The translations under genes and the position numbers were made by a program. A stretch of 45,160 bases of DNA from CAYSCX01 sp964429575 (GTDB lineage: Bacteria; Desulfobacterota; Binatia; Binatales; Binataceae): positions 1 through 45,160 of the forward strand of contig CAYSCX010000018.1 in assembly GCA_964429575.1 (NCBI GenBank). The letters are read 5' to 3'. Below are positions 35,871-44,137 of the stretch, one piece after another; position 1 is the first letter of the stretch; every line of letters starts with the position of its first letter. The notes beneath the pieces are model-generated. The model was given only the letters and a program-made list of their open reading frames with translations. It was not told the DNA's origin and did no database searches.

Positions 35871-36354
35871 CGAGCGATCGTGACACGTTACCAAGAACGG
35901 CCGGCTGCGCGAATCGCGGCACGTCGTACGCACCGCCAGCGGCGCTAACCGGTCTGGGAAACGGTGTTGAACGGGCCCGAAAACGGCTGGAAATGCGCCA
36001 AAAGTGGCTCCGAAAGTGGCTTACCATGCATGGCCTGCGCGGCGCAAAACGGCCTGAGAAGCCAATATTTTCAAGGACTTGCGCCGATTCAGCGTGGAGT
36101 TCGTTCCGCAAAAAAGTTATTTGGACGCGCCAAGCCCTGATTTCGTGGCGACGCCTGTGAGCGCGATTGGTCGAGCGGGAACGGAGCTGTGTGTGGTCGG
36201 CTGCACTGGCAGCACAAGTTTATCAGATCAGCGCGGGCGCGCGTAGGACGCAGGGGTGCATGCACGATTGGCGGAGTTCGACGGAGGCGGAGGAAAGAAG
36301 CTGCTCAACCTCCGCGCGTCGGTCGCCGCCTCGAAGGCCGCCGAGTCGAGTCGG
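35871..36354. other. gap of about 480 bases, nothing recognised
   Basis: Upstream of hflX and downstream of the toxin gene. Short frames only; no RNA gene or repeat that I can support. The hflX promoter must lie here. Confidence 0.4.
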
Positions 36355-36600
36355 TTACTTCGGATGGCTACGGATCGTGAGCAGCTCGTAGGTGTCGCCC
36401 TCGATGCGGAAGTAGAAACGCCAGGAGCCCGTCACCCTCGCCTGCCAGATGTCGCGCGCCTCGAGGTACTTCTTGGCCCTGAGCGACGGGTGGCGCAGGT
36501 CTCGGAGAAGAAATAGAAGCTGTTTGTCGAAGGCCTGCCGGATCGGCTTCGGAGCAGCATCAACCTCGCGGACAAACCTAGCGCTGTAGGTTACGCGCAT
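36355..36600 (-). CDS. RelE/ParE-family toxin
   Basis: About 81 residues with the compact beta-alpha fold of RelE-type proteins: 'ARFVREVDAAPKPIRQAFDK', 'HPSLRAKKYLEARDIWQARV' and 'SWRFYFRIEGDTYELLTI'. These cut mRNA on the ribosome or bind gyrase. The ATG at 36600 gives a normal length; the frame is open to 36630. Lies 23 bases inside the end of the upstream antitoxin gene, the usual overlap for this kind of pair. Confidence 0.8.
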   Translation of the reverse strand: MRVTYSARFVREVDAAPKPIRQAFDKQLLFLLRDLRHPSLRAKKYLEARDIWQARVTGSWRFYFRIEGDTYELLTIRSHPK

Positions 36601-36946
36601 TCGCCGCCCCGCGGGAACGGCGCCTCGCACTCCTCCCGGTCTCGCTCTGCCGGCCTACTTCCTCGCCGCTCGGCTTGCGCTCGCGCTCCATCGCCCGGTG
36701 CAAAGCTCGGACGGCCTCCTTGGCGCCATCATAGGGCCCGTATAGGCGGCCGGCCTTGATGTCCTCAAGCGCCTCTTCCAGAGCGCGCTCCAGCTCGCGA
36801 TCCACCAGCACCTTGGGACGCAACACGATGCCTTGTCGGGTAAGGGTGGCTTCGACGTAGTCGCCGATCCGCAGTCGAGCCGCCTGGCGGATTTGCTTGG
36901 GTATAACGATCTGAAATTTGGGTCCGATTCTGGTTGCGGTTGCCAT
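36578..36946 (-). CDS. AbrB/MazE-type antitoxin
   Basis: The first 45 residues are a swapped-hairpin SpoVT/AbrB DNA-binding domain ('RIGPKFQIVIPKQIRQAARL', 'GDYVEATL'), followed by a helical, charged tail that would wrap the toxin. The ATG at 36946 is directly before this domain; an in-frame start 75 bases upstream would add unrelated residues from the border of the neighbouring dnaE-like repeat. Forms an operon with the RelE-like toxin and should repress it. Longer (122 residues) than most of its family. Confidence 0.8.
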   Translation of the reverse strand: MATATRIGPKFQIVIPKQIRQAARLRIGDYVEATLTRQGIVLRPKVLVDRELERALEEALEDIKAGRLYGPYDGAKEAVRALHRAMERERKPSGEEVGRQSETGRSARRRSRGAANARNLQR

Positions 36947-37006
36947 GGTAGCGAGTCTAACTGTAGGAAAGTAGGAACTTCGGGTCAAGCCCCGCCGTGT
37001 GCCGCT

Positions 37007-37109
37007 GCGCCGCGGCGTCAACGGGCGTGTGGCGCTACCTGAGTTCGACTGCGCCGGGGGCGAGCACCTGTTCGATTTCGGCGCGGAACTCGTCGGTCGG
37101 CGCGACCCG
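37007..37109 (-). repeat. copy R1 of dnaE 3' end (outer)
   Basis: About 103 bases that match the end of dnaE (R2, 39165-39270). On the minus strand it encodes 'VAPTDEFRAEIEQVLAPGAV' then ELR and TAG, against 'VAPTDEFRAEVEQLLSPGAL' then ELR and TAG in dnaE. The first 33 bases (37077-37109) are identical. Differences are conservative, so both copies evolved under selection as polymerase ends. Confidence 0.85.
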
Positions 37110-37521
37110 AACGCGTAAGCAGATTCTCAAGATGGCGGACCAGGTCCGCATCTCCTCTGCGGCGCACCTCACACTCCCAGATGCGCGTGACATTCCAGCC
37201 ACGATTCCGAAGCTGGCGCGAGACGCGCCGATCGCGCAGACGGTTTCCAGCAATCTTATCGCGCCAGTATGTCCTGTTTCCCTGCGGCACCCTTCCCTTT
37301 AGGCATCGATGTCCATGCCAAAAGCAACCGTGGACCATAATCACGGTGCGCAACTTCGGCAGCGTCACGTCCGGCTTGCCAGGGAGTGTCCGCACGTGTA
37401 TTCGGAAACGGTATCCTGCAAGATGCAGAGCCCGCCGAACCCTCACCTCAGGCGACGTGTTCTCAGAGCGGATCGCAGCCATCATGCGGCTGCGAGTCTG
37501 AACATCGACAGTATCGGCCAC
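37018..37521 (-). CDS. vsr: very short patch repair endonuclease Vsr
   Basis: Nicks next to T:G mismatches left when 5-methylcytosine deaminates. The catalytic core is intact: 'RFRIHVRTLPGKPDVTLPKL' (Asp) and 'TVIMVHGCFWHGHRC' (both His). It normally ends shortly after 'RIWECEVRRRGDADLVRHL', about residue 137; here it reads on for about 30 Arg-rich residues into the dnaE-like repeat in another frame. The start at 37521 lacks a strong SD. It follows the HNH gene by 31 bases and belongs with the Dcm-type methylase. Confidence 0.9.
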   Translation of the reverse strand: MADTVDVQTRSRMMAAIRSENTSPEVRVRRALHLAGYRFRIHVRTLPGKPDVTLPKLRTVIMVHGCFWHGHRCLKGRVPQGNRTYWRDKIAGNRLRDRRVSRQLRNRGWNVTRIWECEVRRRGDADLVRHLENLLTRSGRADRRVPRRNRTGARPRRSRTQVAPHAR

Positions 37522-37552
37522 AGCAAGTGATCAGGAGCTGAGCGCCAAGAAA

Positions 37553-38116
37553 CTACGCCTTGTATTTGTTGCGCAGCCAGTCGAGCGCAGCCTTCTGGTC
37601 ATCAATCGTTGCCCGGCGAAGCTGCTTCAGCAATTCGATCCTGCTTGGTTTGGGCAGCGAGGTGTTCTGCAGTCCTTCATTGCAATTCGCACATTCCGCA
37701 CGGAGATTGCCCAGCGTCTCCCTGCCGCCCTTTGACTTGTCGATGATGTGCCCGATGGTCAGACGGATGGTTCGGGCGACGTGATAAGGGTCCGGATCTC
37801 CAGCAGCTGCGCCACACATCTGGCACGTGAAGCCATTGCGCTCAAGAACGCGCGCCCGCAGTTCCTTTGACAGGACACGCGCGAAGGCGGGGCGCCGCTT
37901 GTTTGTCAGAATGAAGTACTGGCCCGGCTTCAGGTCGGCGCGATCCTTATGAGTTAGGATTTGGTATCCTTGCTCGTCCCGTAGTTCACGAACTCGCCGT
38001 GCCCATTCTGAAGCCCCGCCGCTCGCATCACGCAGTTCGCGCCCCTCGATTATCCTTCCAATATTCTTCAGCAGAAAATCGCGAATCCTTGCCTTCGAAC
38101 CTCGCTGCTCATCCAT
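37553..38116 (-). CDS. HNH endonuclease (likely restriction enzyme)
   Basis: A 187-residue protein with an N-terminal winged-helix-like part ('DFLLKNIGRIIEGRELRDAS', 'WARRVRELRDEQGYQI') and a C-terminal HNH site: CxxC ('FTCQMCGAAAGD'), 'RLTIGHIIDKSKGGRET' with the catalytic His, and 'NLRAECANCNEG' with the Asn and second CxxC. It is next to a cytosine methylase (9 bases away), so it should cut the unmethylated form of that enzyme's site. ATGs at 38122 and 38116 both fit. Confidence 0.85.
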   Translation of the reverse strand: MDEQRGSKARIRDFLLKNIGRIIEGRELRDASGGASEWARRVRELRDEQGYQILTHKDRADLKPGQYFILTNKRRPAFARVLSKELRARVLERNGFTCQMCGAAAGDPDPYHVARTIRLTIGHIIDKSKGGRETLGNLRAECANCNEGLQNTSLPKPSRIELLKQLRRATIDDQKAALDWLRNKYKA

Positions 38117-38125
38117 ACCCACAGA

Positions 38126-39103
38126 TCACGCACCGAGCCGCAACTGGTGCTGGACGGTGCTCCGCCTCCTTTCAGACAGGATGTGGCGCAGGGATATCCC
38201 GACTACACGCGCCACGGGAGGCGGAAACGCATTCCCGACCTGCTTGTAGGCGGCGGTCTTTCGGCCGGCAAATTGCCAGTTGTCCGGAAATCCTTGCAGC
38301 CTCGCCGCCATTCGCACGGTCAGGCGCGGCACTCCATCAATCGGGTACTCTGGCCCGGGGGGTTCGTCTGCGATGGAGAGTCCATTCACTCCCAGCGCCG
38401 CCCAATCTCTGCGCGCGCGCGTAGGCCCTAGATCAGGCCCCCCGTGTTTCTTTGAGCCGCCGACAATCGTAGGTGCGATTGATTTGGCCCTTGCAGCCCA
38501 AGCGGGTGCGCCGGTCCAACCGCTGGCTGCAATCAGGTCTAAGAGCGCCTCGCCCACGGTTGGCGGCTTGCCAAGCGGTTGAGGCCATCTGAACCGCAGT
38601 ATCGAACGATTTCGCACGCCAACAATGACAAATCTGCGGCGCAGTTGAGGGACGCCAAAGTCACATGCGTTGAGCACACGCCAGTCAAGCTGGTAGCCCA
38701 GGGCGACTAATCTATTGAGGAGGCGTTTTCGGTAGCTAGCAAAACGAGGGGACGCGAGTCCCGGTACATTCTCGAGCAATACCGCGCGCGGGCGCGACTC
38801 CTCGATGAGCCTGAGGGCTTCCGGAAATAGGTCACGGTCGTCGTTGCGACCTAGCTGTTTTCCCGCAATCGAGAACGGCGGACATGGAACACCCCCCGCC
38901 AGAAGATCGATTCCTCTGAACTTCGTGCCGTCGACACACCGAAGGTCAGATTCAATCACTCGCCAACTTGGGCGATTCAGCCGCAGCGTGGCGCAAACAA
39001 CGGCGTCGATGTCGATCGCGGCCACGCACTTGAATCCCGCGGTTTCCAAACCGAGCGCTTGGCCGCCGGCACCAGCGCAGATTTCCAAGACGGTGAGTGC
39101 CAC
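38126..39103 (-). CDS. DNA (cytosine-5) methyltransferase
   Basis: C5-cytosine methylase with the motifs in order: I 'EICAGAGGQALGLE', IV 'GGVPCPPFS' with the catalytic Cys, VI 'LLENVPGL', VIII 'PQLRRRFVIVG' and X 'YKQVGNAFPPPVA'. The target-recognition region between VIII and IX is short. Modifies the recognition site protected from the HNH nuclease encoded downstream; Vsr repairs the deamination products. Located 93 bases after dnaE in the same direction. Confidence 0.95.
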   Translation of the reverse strand: MALTVLEICAGAGGQALGLETAGFKCVAAIDIDAVVCATLRLNRPSWRVIESDLRCVDGTKFRGIDLLAGGVPCPPFSIAGKQLGRNDDRDLFPEALRLIEESRPRAVLLENVPGLASPRFASYRKRLLNRLVALGYQLDWRVLNACDFGVPQLRRRFVIVGVRNRSILRFRWPQPLGKPPTVGEALLDLIAASGWTGAPAWAARAKSIAPTIVGGSKKHGGPDLGPTRARRDWAALGVNGLSIADEPPGPEYPIDGVPRLTVRMAARLQGFPDNWQFAGRKTAAYKQVGNAFPPPVARVVGISLRHILSERRRSTVQHQLRLGA

Positions 39104-39164
39104 TGACCCTTCGTAGCTTAGTGCTTACTCCAGTTTCAAACAGCGGGTGGCTTCAACATTCGCG

Positions 39165-39270
39165 GCGCCGCGGCGTCAACCGGCGCTCGGTGGCGCTAGC
39201 GGAGCTCCAGTGCGCCGGGGGAGAGCAGTTGTTCGACTTCGGCGCGGAACTCGTCGGTCGGCGCGACCCG
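39165..39270 (-). repeat. copy R2 of dnaE 3' end (live)
   Basis: The functional end of dnaE including its TAG and about 30 bases downstream. It is paired with R1 (37007-37109) as a direct repeat about 2.2 kb apart. Confidence 0.85.
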
Positions 39271-42200
39271 GTAGTTGTCGCCAAAGAGCAGCACCGCCTC
39301 GCGCCCACCATCGAGCGCAAGGTGAAGATACACGAGCGAGCGGCCCGAGTGCTGCGCGAGCACGCTGCGCAGGCGCTCAACGGTATCGTCGGCGAGCGAA
39401 CCCATCGCAGCGCGAATCCGCACCTCGCGCACCGAGGCCGCAAGCGCGGCGCCGAGCGGCCGGACTTCATCGACGATAATCTGCGCGCGCTCATCGTCCA
39501 CGTCGAGCTTGCCGCGCAGCGCGACCGGCTCGGTCTGATGAATCAGGCGCTCGAACTTTTGATACGTCTCGGGCCATGCGATCGCCTCGACGGTGCCTTC
39601 ACGGTCCTCAAATGAAAACGTCGCGTATCGCCTGCCCGACTTGCTATTCTTCAGCTTGACCTGGTGAATGACGCCGGCGATCTGAACCTGGCTGCCGTCT
39701 GCCTGCGATGACAAGTCGGCGGTCGCCAGCGCACCCATGCGCGCGACCTCGTGTTCGAACTTGTCGAGCGGATGCGCGGTGATGTAGAAGCCGAGCGCCT
39801 CGCGCTCGTAGGCGAGCTTCTCCTGCTGGCCCCATTCAGGAACCGCTTCGCCGCGCTGCGGTAACGCCGCGACGGCGAGAGTCGCTCCGAACAGCCCCAT
39901 CTGGTTCTTCCCGGCGTCGGACTGCATGCGCTGGGCGAGCTTGAGCGCATCGTCCACCTGCGCCATCGACGCTGCGCGCGCGGCGCCGGTTGAGTCGAAC
40001 GCGCCGCATTTGATGAGCGCCTCGAGCACGCGGCGGTTGACCCACTGCCCGGTGAGGCGCTGGCACAGCTCCGCGAGAGACTCAAATGCGCCGCCCGGTT
40101 CGCGCGCCGCAATGATCGCTTCGGCGGTTTTCGAACCGACGCCACGAATCGCGCCGAGGCCAAATCGAATGGCGCCGTCGATGACCGTGAACTTCACGCG
40201 GCTCTGGTTGACGTCGGGCGGCAGAATCCGAATTCCCATCTCGCGGCATGCGTTGATGTTCTTGTAGGTCTTCGCGTTGTCGTCCATGTCGAGCGACATG
40301 AGCGCCGCCATGAACTCGTGCGGATGGTGCGCTTTCAAGTACGCGGTGGTGTAGGTGGTGAGCGCATAGGCGGCCGCATGCGATCGGTTGAATCCATACG
40401 ACGCGAACGTTTCGATCTTTTCGAAGATCGAATTGGCCAGCCCCGATGCGACGCCGTTGCGCCGGGCCCCCTCGATAAACCGCTCGCGCTCGCGCTCCAT
40501 CTGCGCCTTGTTCTTCTTGCCCATCGCGGCGCGCAACATGTCGGCGTCCTGAAGTGAGTAGCCCGCGAGCGCCTGCGCCACCTGCATCACCTGCTCCTGA
40601 TACAGGATGATCCCGTACGTATCGCGCAGAACCGGCTCCAGAAGCTCGTGATCGTACTCGACCCGCTCGCGTCCGTGTTTGCGGCGGATGTAGGGATCGA
40701 CCATCCCGGAGTCCAGCGTGCCCGGGCGAAACAGCGAGATCGCCGCGATGACGTCTTCAAAACTCGACGGCTTGAGTTCGGTGATGAAGCGGCGCATCCC
40801 CGAGCCTTCCATCTGGAACACGCCCACTGTGTCTCCGCGCGAGAGCAGGCGAAAGGTGCCGGCATCGTCGAGACGCAGGCGCGAAAGCTCGGGCGGCTCT
40901 TTGCCGCCGGCGCGAATCAGTTCGAGCGTGTCGTGGATGAGGGTGAGATTTTTCAGCGCGAGAAAGTCGAACTTGATGAGGCCGATTTCCTCGATGCCCT
41001 TCATCGCATACTGAGTTACGGCGAGGCCCGCGTCGCTGTTTTCCTTGTCAACATAAAGCGGCACGAGATCGGCCAGCGGCTCATCCGAGATGACAACGCC
41101 CGCGGGATGGCGCGACGCGTGGCGCAGGAGACCCTCGAGCTTGAACGCGTAGTTGAACAGGTCGGGATGATTCTGGCGCTCGGCGGCGAGCCGCGGCTCC
41201 ATCCGGAGCGCGTCCTCGAGCGGAAAATCGCGGCCCTGTTTTGGCGCGGGATAGAGCTTCACGATCTTGTCGGTCTCCGCGAACGAAAGGCCGAGCACGC
41301 GCCCGACATCGCGGATCGCCTGCTTTCCTTTGAGGGTGCCGAACGTGATGATCTGCGCGACACGTTCCGCGCCGTACTTCTGGCGCACGTAGTCGAGCAT
41401 CTCGTCGCGGCGCTCCCAACAAAAGTCCATGTCGATATCCGGCATCGACTTGCGTCCCGGGTTGAGCCAGCGCTCGAACAGCAACCGGTGCTCGACGGGA
41501 TCGACTTCGGTGATTCGCAGCGAGTACGACACCAGGCTTCCGACCACCGAACCGCGGCCGGGTCCGACCGGGATGCCCTTTTGCCGCGCGTAGTCCATGA
41601 AGTCCGCGACGATCAGCATGTAGCCCGCGAAACCCATCTCCCGGATGACGGGCAGCTCGCGTTCGAGACGATCTTGGTACGCCGTGGGGTCAAGCGCGCC
41701 GCCGCGCGCCTCAATCTCTTTGAGTCGTTCGGCGAGTCCTTCGCGAGCGCGCCGTTCCAGTTCGGCGTCGAGATCAATCTCGCGATCACTCTTGTACAGC
41801 GGGAAGTGAAACTTGCCGAATTCAAACTCGAAATCGACGCGCCGCGCGATCTCCATCGTGTTGCGGAACTCCTCGGAGCCGGCTCCGAAAGCCTGCGCCA
41901 TCTCCGCGGGCGTCTTCACGTAGAGTTCGTCGGTGTCGAACCGCCAGCGCGATTCATCCGCGAGCGTCTTACCGGTCTGAATGCACAGCAATACTTCGTG
42001 CGCGCGCGCGTCGTCGCGATGCAGGTAGTGGCAGTCGTTGGTCGCGACCAGCGGGAGTCCGACCTTGCGGCCGATTTCTCGCAAGGGATCGTTGAGCGCG
42101 GCGTGCAGCTTGTTGTCCTGAAGCTCGAGATAGAAGTTGCCGGGGGAAATTCGCGCGTAACTCTCCGCAGCCTCGGTCGCCTTGTCGATGCGTCCCTGGC

Positions 42201-42657
42201 GAAGCCATCGGGCGACCTCGCCCGAGAGGCACCCCGAGAGCACGATCAGTCCGTCGGAAAGTTCGGCGAGGATTTCCTTGTCGATGCGAGGCTTGTAGTA
42301 GAGGCCCTCCTGGTATGCCGACGTCAGCAGGCGGCAGAGGTTGCGATAACCCTGGCGATTTTTCGCGAGCAGGATGAGATGGTAGTTGCCGCCGCCGTCG
42401 AAGTCGTCGGTGCGCGGCGCCTGCGAGCGGTCGGTGCGCTTGCCCGGCGCAAGATACGCCTCGCAACCGATTATCGGCTTGACGCCGAGTGCCTTGGCCT
42501 TCTGAAAGAACTCGACCGCGCCGAACATGTTGCCGTGATCGGTGATCGCCATCGCGCCGATGCCCGTCGCGCGCGCATGTTCGAGCAGCGGACCGATTTT
42601 GTTGGCGCCGTCGAGCAGGCTGTACTGCGTGTGAACGTGCAGGTGAGCGAAACTCAT
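39196..42657 (-). CDS. dnaE: DNA polymerase III alpha subunit
   Basis: Replicative polymerase, 1153 residues (normal for DnaE). N-terminal PHP domain with 'FAHLHVHTQYSLLDG' and 'AITDHGNMFGAVEFF'; polymerase active site 'PDIDMDFCWERRDEM'; finger residues 'GPGRGSVVGSLVSY'; 'GFNRSHAAAYA'; then tandem helix-hairpin-helix and OB-fold ('QIAGVIHQVKLKNSKSGRRY', 'DREGTVEAIAWPE'). Its last 35 codons are repeated 2.1 kb downstream, where a restriction cassette has been placed between. It lies 18 bases after a restriction-like nuclease gene on the same strand. Confidence 0.97.
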   Translation of the reverse strand: MSFAHLHVHTQYSLLDGANKIGPLLEHARATGIGAMAITDHGNMFGAVEFFQKAKALGVKPIIGCEAYLAPGKRTDRSQAPRTDDFDGGGNYHLILLAKNRQGYRNLCRLLTSAYQEGLYYKPRIDKEILAELSDGLIVLSGCLSGEVARWLRQGRIDKATEAAESYARISPGNFYLELQDNKLHAALNDPLREIGRKVGLPLVATNDCHYLHRDDARAHEVLLCIQTGKTLADESRWRFDTDELYVKTPAEMAQAFGAGSEEFRNTMEIARRVDFEFEFGKFHFPLYKSDREIDLDAELERRAREGLAERLKEIEARGGALDPTAYQDRLERELPVIREMGFAGYMLIVADFMDYARQKGIPVGPGRGSVVGSLVSYSLRITEVDPVEHRLLFERWLNPGRKSMPDIDMDFCWERRDEMLDYVRQKYGAERVAQIITFGTLKGKQAIRDVGRVLGLSFAETDKIVKLYPAPKQGRDFPLEDALRMEPRLAAERQNHPDLFNYAFKLEGLLRHASRHPAGVVISDEPLADLVPLYVDKENSDAGLAVTQYAMKGIEEIGLIKFDFLALKNLTLIHDTLELIRAGGKEPPELSRLRLDDAGTFRLLSRGDTVGVFQMEGSGMRRFITELKPSSFEDVIAAISLFRPGTLDSGMVDPYIRRKHGRERVEYDHELLEPVLRDTYGIILYQEQVMQVAQALAGYSLQDADMLRAAMGKKNKAQMERERERFIEGARRNGVASGLANSIFEKIETFASYGFNRSHAAAYALTTYTTAYLKAHHPHEFMAALMSLDMDDNAKTYKNINACREMGIRILPPDVNQSRVKFTVIDGAIRFGLGAIRGVGSKTAEAIIAAREPGGAFESLAELCQRLTGQWVNRRVLEALIKCGAFDSTGAARAASMAQVDDALKLAQRMQSDAGKNQMGLFGATLAVAALPQRGEAVPEWGQQEKLAYEREALGFYITAHPLDKFEHEVARMGALATADLSSQADGSQVQIAGVIHQVKLKNSKSGRRYATFSFEDREGTVEAIAWPETYQKFERLIHQTEPVALRGKLDVDDERAQIIVDEVRPLGAALAASVREVRIRAAMGSLADDTVERLRSVLAQHSGRSLVYLHLALDGGREAVLLFGDNYRVAPTDEFRAEVEQLLSPGALELR

Positions 42658-42675
42658 CGAGGGCCGTACCTCCGC

Positions 42676-43200
42676 TTAAATCCGGCCTCCTTCATGGCCG
42701 TCGGCATGAAGTGCAGACCCCCAATCGATGCCCCCCGACGGGACGCGCCAAGTCGCAACGGTGATCGCTCTCGGCAGGCGACCCGCGGGCTCGTGATAGC
42801 GGAGCACATCGACCCGGTTGTAGGTGACAAGCAAGGATCGAAGAGAGTCTGCTGGTCCCTTGGGCGAGACTAGAAAGGAATGTCGCGGAAGCGCTATGCG
42901 CGAGTAACCTAGTGCCTGACTCAAGTCGCGGAGCGATACTCGTGTGAGCTTGCACTCGACGAAGGCCAAATGAGCGCGACGCGAATTTACCGCAACCCCG
43001 ACGACGTCGACATGAATCTCCCACGAGACCCACTCCGGTGGCATGCGGCTGTGCAACCCGGAGTCCGAGAGGACCCGCGATAATGACTTCCGCGATCCGT
43101 CGAAGACACGCACTACCGCGCCCCGATGTCGCTCCTTCAAGAACTCCCTGAGCCAGCGCATCACCTCCGGATACATGTCGCTTTCGCGGCCGAAGCTCAT
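42676..43200 (-). CDS. PD-(D/E)XK nuclease-like protein
   Basis: Third gene of a three-gene restriction-like operon. The ATG at 43200 starts eight bases after the stop of the LAGLIDADG-like gene. Core 'VSWEIHVDVVGVAVNS' then 'AHLAFVECKLTRVSLRDLSQ' gives D-x(n)-ECK, and the following helix 'ALGYSRIALPRHS' fits the endonuclease fold. About 174 residues. Likely the cleaving subunit; the LAGLIDADG-like protein may give specificity. Reads into dnaE with an 18-base gap. Confidence 0.72.
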   Translation of the reverse strand: MSFGRESDMYPEVMRWLREFLKERHRGAVVRVFDGSRKSLSRVLSDSGLHSRMPPEWVSWEIHVDVVGVAVNSRRAHLAFVECKLTRVSLRDLSQALGYSRIALPRHSFLVSPKGPADSLRSLLVTYNRVDVLRYHEPAGRLPRAITVATWRVPSGGIDWGSALHADGHEGGRI

Positions 43201-43207
43201 GTCAACT

Positions 43208-44128
43208 TCACTTCTCGCGGTCTTCCACGAAATCGAGGGTCTTCTGCGCACCCGGCGGCGGCCTCCGTTTGCACCCTAGTTTCCTGCAGATTTGCCAATA
43301 GGCGTTGAAGTGCCTACCCACCAAACGCGCGTCTAACTTGTCCCCATTATCTTCTTCGGGATCGTCTGGCTTAAGTTCTTTAAGCAATCGCTGGCCTGGA
43401 CACTCCTTGGCCTGAAACCCCGGCTCTTCCTTACGATTCCACTCGGCAAGTTCCTCCAAGATCTTCCGCTTGTGATCGAACGTGAATCCGATCGTCAGGT
43501 ATTCCTCGGCGAAGATATTGAGCTGATGTTCGCGAAAATTACGCCCCAAGTTAGGGTGACCCCAAGTAATCAGTTGAACGGGCACCGCGAGGTGTTCTTG
43601 AAGAAGTGTGCAAAGCTCCACCGGCACGCTCCAGTTCGTGGGGTAGTTGAGAGTGTCAAGCCGGACGCGATGCCGACCAAAATAGTTGTTTGATTTTCTT
43701 ACGTTTCCCCCAACATCACCGTAGCCCCTAACGAATTCTCGCTTCCAATCGGTGGGAACACTCGGATCTAGGAAGATTTTTGGTACACGAAAATGCGGAA
43801 AGCTAACGCTTCCTTCCGTGATCAATAGGAGGTTCCGCCAAGCGAGGCTGTTGCGATCGAAGGTGGCGACGAGATCGGCCCCCAAATCGCCCGACACCAC
43901 TCGCACGTCGGTGCCCAGCAGCTCCGCCACGCGCTCACGTATCTCGCCAAGGCCTAGCCTTATTGAAGTCTTCTGATCGAACTTCGATCGGATCCCCTCT
44001 ACTTCAAGACTTGTGTGGGCGAAGTGGACAAGCAGACGGCGCTGGGGCGACGCCTGAAGAGTGCCACGCGCGATGACGAGACCGACCAGGTACGCCACAT
44101 CGGCGTCCATGTAGTCCGCTAGTGGCAC
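43208..44128 (-). CDS. LAGLIDADG-fold protein, catalytic acids lost
   Basis: 306 residues with two motifs of the LAGLIDADG fold: 'VAYLVGLVIARGTL' at residues about 10-23 and 'FVRGYGDVGGNV' at about 131-142, with linking beta strands ('RVRLDTLNYP', 'VPVQLITWGHPNLG'). In active enzymes each motif ends in an acid that holds magnesium; here those positions are Arg (VIARG) and Gly (DVGG). It should therefore still bind DNA but not cut it. Encoded between a methyltransferase and a PD-(D/E)XK nuclease, with 9-base and 7-base gaps. It is not inside an intron or intein. The C-terminus, 'LGCKRRPPPGAQKTLDFVED', is basic and may be extra DNA contact. Confidence 0.7.
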   Translation of the reverse strand: MPLADYMDADVAYLVGLVIARGTLQASPQRRLLVHFAHTSLEVEGIRSKFDQKTSIRLGLGEIRERVAELLGTDVRVVSGDLGADLVATFDRNSLAWRNLLLITEGSVSFPHFRVPKIFLDPSVPTDWKREFVRGYGDVGGNVRKSNNYFGRHRVRLDTLNYPTNWSVPVELCTLLQEHLAVPVQLITWGHPNLGRNFREHQLNIFAEEYLTIGFTFDHKRKILEELAEWNRKEEPGFQAKECPGQRLLKELKPDDPEEDNGDKLDARLVGRHFNAYWQICRKLGCKRRPPPGAQKTLDFVEDREK

Positions 44129-44137
44129 GTTGGTTTC

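Larger units (their letters stand above)
37007..39270 (-). mobile_element. Dcm/HNH/Vsr cassette inserted at dnaE 3' end
   Basis: Three genes on the minus strand (cytosine methylase, HNH nuclease, Vsr) between two copies of the dnaE 3' end. No recombinase is present. The inner copy completes the live dnaE; the outer one is a remnant. This is the structure of an element that recombined into the 3' end of a gene and restored it. Confidence 0.6.

Noticed and set aside
40648..42873. Long plus-strand frame (741 codons) opposite dnaE
   Set aside because: Entirely antisense to the clear dnaE gene, with a composition typical of a shadow frame.
43208..44128. Intein or group I intron explanation for the LAGLIDADG protein
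   Set aside because: The gene has its own start and stop, lies between complete genes and is not inside a host gene; no splice motifs seen.
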